Shown piece by piece: positions 33,767 through 36,267 of a stretch of 36,267 bases of DNA. The translations under genes were made by a program, and so were the position numbers. Position 1 is the first letter of the stretch. Each line of letters starts with the position of its first letter. A model generated the notes under the pieces. The model searched no databases and was not told the origin of the DNA. It saw only the letters and a list, made by a program, of their open reading frames with translations. The stretch is from Candidatus Accumulibacter meliphilus (GTDB lineage Bacteria; Pseudomonadota; Gammaproteobacteria; Burkholderiales; Rhodocyclaceae), in NCBI GenBank assembly GCA_003332265.1, contig QPGA01000011.1, forward strand, positions 59,273 to 95,539, in the 5' to 3' direction.

Positions 33767-35797
33767 CTACCCATGTAGATGGCAACGCACCGTGTGCGTG
33801 CTCGACAGCGTCGTCGTTTCTGGATAGCGCTCACGGCAGGCGGCCGTGGCCTGCCGGCAGCGCGGATGGAAATGGCAGCCGCTCGGCGGATTGGCCGGTG
33901 ACGGCGTTTCCCCGGGCAGCCGGATGAAGGCCGGCTGCGCGTCGAGGCGAGTACTGGGCACTGCCGACAACAAGGCGCGCGTATAGGGGTGCTGCGGCGA
34001 ACGCAGAACTTCATCGACCGTCCCGCGTTCGACGATGCGGCCAAGGTACATCACCGCCACCTCGTGGGCGAGATGGTCGACTACGGCGAAGTTGTGGGTG
34101 ATGAACAGATAGGCCAAGCCGAGATCGGCCTGCAGCGTCGCCAGCAGATTCAGGATCTGCGCCTGTACCGAGACGTCGAGCGCCGAAGTCGGCTCGTCGC
34201 AAATCACCAGATCCGGCTGCACGGCCAGCGCACGTGCAATGGCGATGCGCTGCCGCTGGCCGCCCGAGAATTCATGCGGATAGCGACTGGCGGCCGCCGC
34301 TTCGAGGCCGACCTGCTCGAGTACGGCAGCAATCGCCGCGCCCCGGCCCTGGCGCTGCATATCGATACGCAAAGCGCTCATGCCCTCGCCAATGATTTCG
34401 CCGACCGCCATGCGCGGGTTGAGCGAAGCGAAGGGATCCTGGAAGATCATCTGCATACGCCGCCGCAGCGGACGCCGTCCCTTGCGCGTCAGGCTGCCCA
34501 GTTCCTGCCCGAGCAGGTGCACGCTGCCGCCACTGGCGGCGATCAACTGCAGGATGGCCTTGCCGACCGTCGTCTTGCCGCAGCCCGACTCGCCGACCAG
34601 CGCCAGCGTCCTGCCGCGCGCCAGCTCCAGCGAGACGCCATCGACCGCCCGCACCTGCCCGACCGTGCGCTGCAGGATGCCGCGCCGGATCGCGAAGTGA
34701 ACCCGTAGATCCTTGACGCTGAGCAGTGCCGGCGCCGCCAGCTGGTCGACGCCGCTGCGCAGCGCTGCGCTGCCAGCACCCACCGCGCTGATACCGGCCG
34801 CAGCCTCAGGCAAGACATCCAGATGGCAGCGCAGGCGATGGCCAGGCGCCACCTGCCGCCATTCCGGCGCCTGCTGCCGGCAGAGTTCCCAGGCGTACTG
34901 GCAACGGCTCGCGAAGCGGCAGCCGGCGGGCATTGCGGAGAGCGGCGGAACCTGACCGGGGATCGTCTCGAGCCGACCTCCGCGCCGTTCCAGATCGGGC
35001 AAGGCGGCGAACAGCTTCTGCGTGTAGGGATGGCGCGCTGCCGAAAAGAAGAGCGCGTGTGGCGCCTCTTCGACGATCTGGCCGGCGTACATCACCGCCA
35101 CCCGCGTCGCCATCTGGGCAACGACGCCGAGGTCGTGGGTGATCAGCAGCATGCCCATCGCGCGCTCGGCCTGCAGGCGGCGCAGCAATTCGAGAATCTG
35201 CGCCTGAATGGTCACGTCCAGCGCCGTGGTCGGCTCGTCGGCGATGAGCAGGCGCGGATTGCCGGCCAGCGCGACGGCGATCATCACCCGCTGCTTCATG
35301 CCGCCGGAAAGCTGGAAGGGGTACTCGCCGAGACGACGTGGCGCATCGGCGATGCCGACCGCACTGAGCAGTTCGAGCGAACGTTCGCGCGCCGGCTGGC
35401 CAGACAGGCCAAGGTGACGTTCGAGTACTTCGCCGAGCTGATGACCGACGGTGAGCACCGGATTGAGGCTGGTTGCCGGCTCCTGAAAAATCATCGCCAT
35501 GCCGCCGCCACGCACACCGCGCATTTCGGCCTCGGGCAAGGCGAGCAGATCGCGGCCTTCGAAACGCACCGCACCGCCGGGAATCCGCCCGGCAGCGGGC
35601 AGCAGGCGCAGCAGGCCGAGCGCCGTCGCCGACTTGCCACAACCCGATTCGCCAAGCAGGGCCAGGGTTTCGCCGGCGGCGACCTGGAAGTCGACGCCGT
35701 CGACGGCCGCCAGCAGGGACCGGCCGCTGACAAAAGCGATGCGCAGATCCGCCACTTCGAGCAGCCTTTGCTCGCTCAAGCTCGTTTCCTCGCTCAT
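33767..35797 (-). CDS. Peptide-type ABC importer, fused double ATP-binding protein (YejF/DppDF-like)
   Basis: A 676-residue fusion of two ABC ATPases that would power uptake of peptides or similar small molecules. First half: Walker A GESGCGKS (49-56), signature LSGGMKQR (163-170), Walker B with DEPT (187-190). Second half: Walker [10 protein letters not shown] (402-410), SGGQRQR (511-517), DEPTS (534-538). Each half ends in an oligopeptide-transporter C-terminal domain with four cysteines (293, 299, 306 and 324 in the first; CHFHPRC, AAC and RCH in the second), a pattern known to hold an iron-sulfur cluster in Dpp/Opp ATPases. The start shares ATGA with the upstream permease stop. Gene fusion as in YejF or GsiA; the substrate is unknown. 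Confidence 0.93.
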   Translation of the reverse strand: MSEETSLSEQRLLEVADLRIAFVSGRSLLAAVDGVDFQVAAGETLALLGESGCGKSATALGLLRLLPAAGRIPGGAVRFEGRDLLALPEAEMRGVRGGGMAMIFQEPATSLNPVLTVGHQLGEVLERHLGLSGQPARERSLELLSAVGIADAPRRLGEYPFQLSGGMKQRVMIAVALAGNPRLLIADEPTTALDVTIQAQILELLRRLQAERAMGMLLITHDLGVVAQMATRVAVMYAGQIVEEAPHALFFSAARHPYTQKLFAALPDLERRGGRLETIPGQVPPLSAMPAGCRFASRCQYAWELCRQQAPEWRQVAPGHRLRCHLDVLPEAAAGISAVGAGSAALRSGVDQLAAPALLSVKDLRVHFAIRRGILQRTVGQVRAVDGVSLELARGRTLALVGESGCGKTTVGKAILQLIAASGGSVHLLGQELGSLTRKGRRPLRRRMQMIFQDPFASLNPRMAVGEIIGEGMSALRIDMQRQGRGAAIAAVLEQVGLEAAAASRYPHEFSGGQRQRIAIARALAVQPDLVICDEPTSALDVSVQAQILNLLATLQADLGLAYLFITHNFAVVDHLAHEVAVMYLGRIVERGTVDEVLRSPQHPYTRALLSAVPSTRLDAQPAFIRLPGETPSPANPPSGCHFHPRCRQATAACRERYPETTTLSSTHTVRCHLHG

Positions 35798-36267
35798 GCC
35801 GACCCCGCCATGCGCGGATCAAAAGCGTCGCGCACGGCGTCGGCGAGCAGGTTCGCCGCCAGTACCAGCGCAAACATGAACACAAAAGCGGCAGCCAGCG
35901 ACCACCACACCATCGGTTCGCGCGCCAACTCCATGCGCGCGTTGTTGATCATCGTGCCGAAACTGATCATCGTCGGATCGACGCCGATACCGACGTAGGA
36001 CAGCACCGCCTCGGCGAGCACCAGACTCGAGAAGTCCATCACCAGCGCGATGATCACGATGTGCATCAGGTTGGGCAGGATATGGCGGCCGATGATGCGC
36101 AGATCGGCCACTCCGAAAGCCTGGGCGGCCTGGATATACTCCAGTTCGCGCAGCTTCAGGGTCTCGCCGCGCAGCAAGCGGCAGAGGCCGGTCCAGCTGG
36201 TCACCCCGAGGATGAAGCACAGCGCCAGCAGGCGCAGGTCGGCACGTTCGGCGGCGGTGGTGAACCA
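35794..36267 (-). CDS. ABC importer permease, DppC/OppC/YejE type (cut by window edge)
   Basis: The C-terminal 157 residues of an inner-membrane permease; the frame stays open to the window end, so the true start lies beyond it. The EAA loop that docks on the ATPase is visible as EYIQAAQAFGVADLRIIGRH, followed by ILPNLMHIVIIAL, LAEAVLSYVGIG and a last membrane helix (SLAAAFVFMFALVLAANLLAD). This is the DppC/OppC branch. It is directly upstream of, and overlaps by 4 bases, the double ATPase gene, so the two belong to one operon, with the other permease and binding protein expected further upstream. Confidence 0.92.
   Translation of the reverse strand, partial: WFTTAAERADLRLLALCFILGVTSWTGLCRLLRGETLKLRELEYIQAAQAFGVADLRIIGRHILPNLMHIVIIALVMDFSSLVLAEAVLSYVGIGVDPTMISFGTMINNARMELAREPMVWWSLAAAFVFMFALVLAANLLADAVRDAFDPRMAGSA

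Noticed and set aside
1-36267. CRISPR array
   Set aside because: No set of regularly spaced direct repeats with unique spacers was seen; the only tandem repeats are short in-gene units and the ccoI duplication.

Overview
The window looks like a chromosomal segment of a GC-rich betaproteobacterium, most likely Rhodocyclales and perhaps 'Candidatus Accumulibacter'-like. The signs are the ribF-ileS-lspA-fkpB-ispH operon, the radC / rpmB-rpmG block, a type IV minor-pilin cluster ending in a giant pilY1, cbb3 oxidase assembly genes, and strong GC preference at third codon positions. The genus is inference from gene content and protein style, not from a marker search.

Layout. 1-313: 3' end of an ISAs1-type transposase. 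403-443: an FNR/ANR-type promoter facing that insertion sequence, apparently cut off from its gene. 476-3222 (minus): ccoS and ccoI, needed to mature cbb3 cytochrome oxidase; ccoI is split by a 50-bp palindromic duplication. 3471-9257 (plus): ribF, ileS, lspA, an FKBP-type isomerase and ispH in a tight operon. 9223-10083 (minus): a TonB-like protein. 10280-19866 (plus): pilin, fimT, pilV, pilW, pilX, pilY1, translationally coupled up to pilX and closed by a strong terminator. The pilY1 product carries a roughly 750-residue Gln-rich plus Cys-rich insertion. 20274-23130 (plus): a hemerythrin-like protein, an HD-GYP response regulator and DAHP synthase. 23252-24565 (minus): rpmG, rpmB, radC.

24572-28931 is an accessory island, visibly less GC-rich than its surroundings. 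It holds a compact plus-strand operon: a ribbon-helix-helix regulator with its own operator-like palindrome, a 66-codon ORF, a HEPN-like protein, a ParA/MinD-type ATPase with an altered Walker A (KGGVGRS), and a second P-loop NTPase. The genes overlap by 4-8 bases. The arrangement resembles an NTPase-driven conflict or defence system and is the best candidate here for something undescribed.

28932-36267: a glutathione S-transferase (minus), a nucleotidyl cyclase fused to an HDOD domain (plus), tRNA-Asp with promoter and terminator, the LysM lytic transglycosylase mltD (plus), and a peptide-type ABC importer (minus: fused double ATPase and a permease cut by the window edge).
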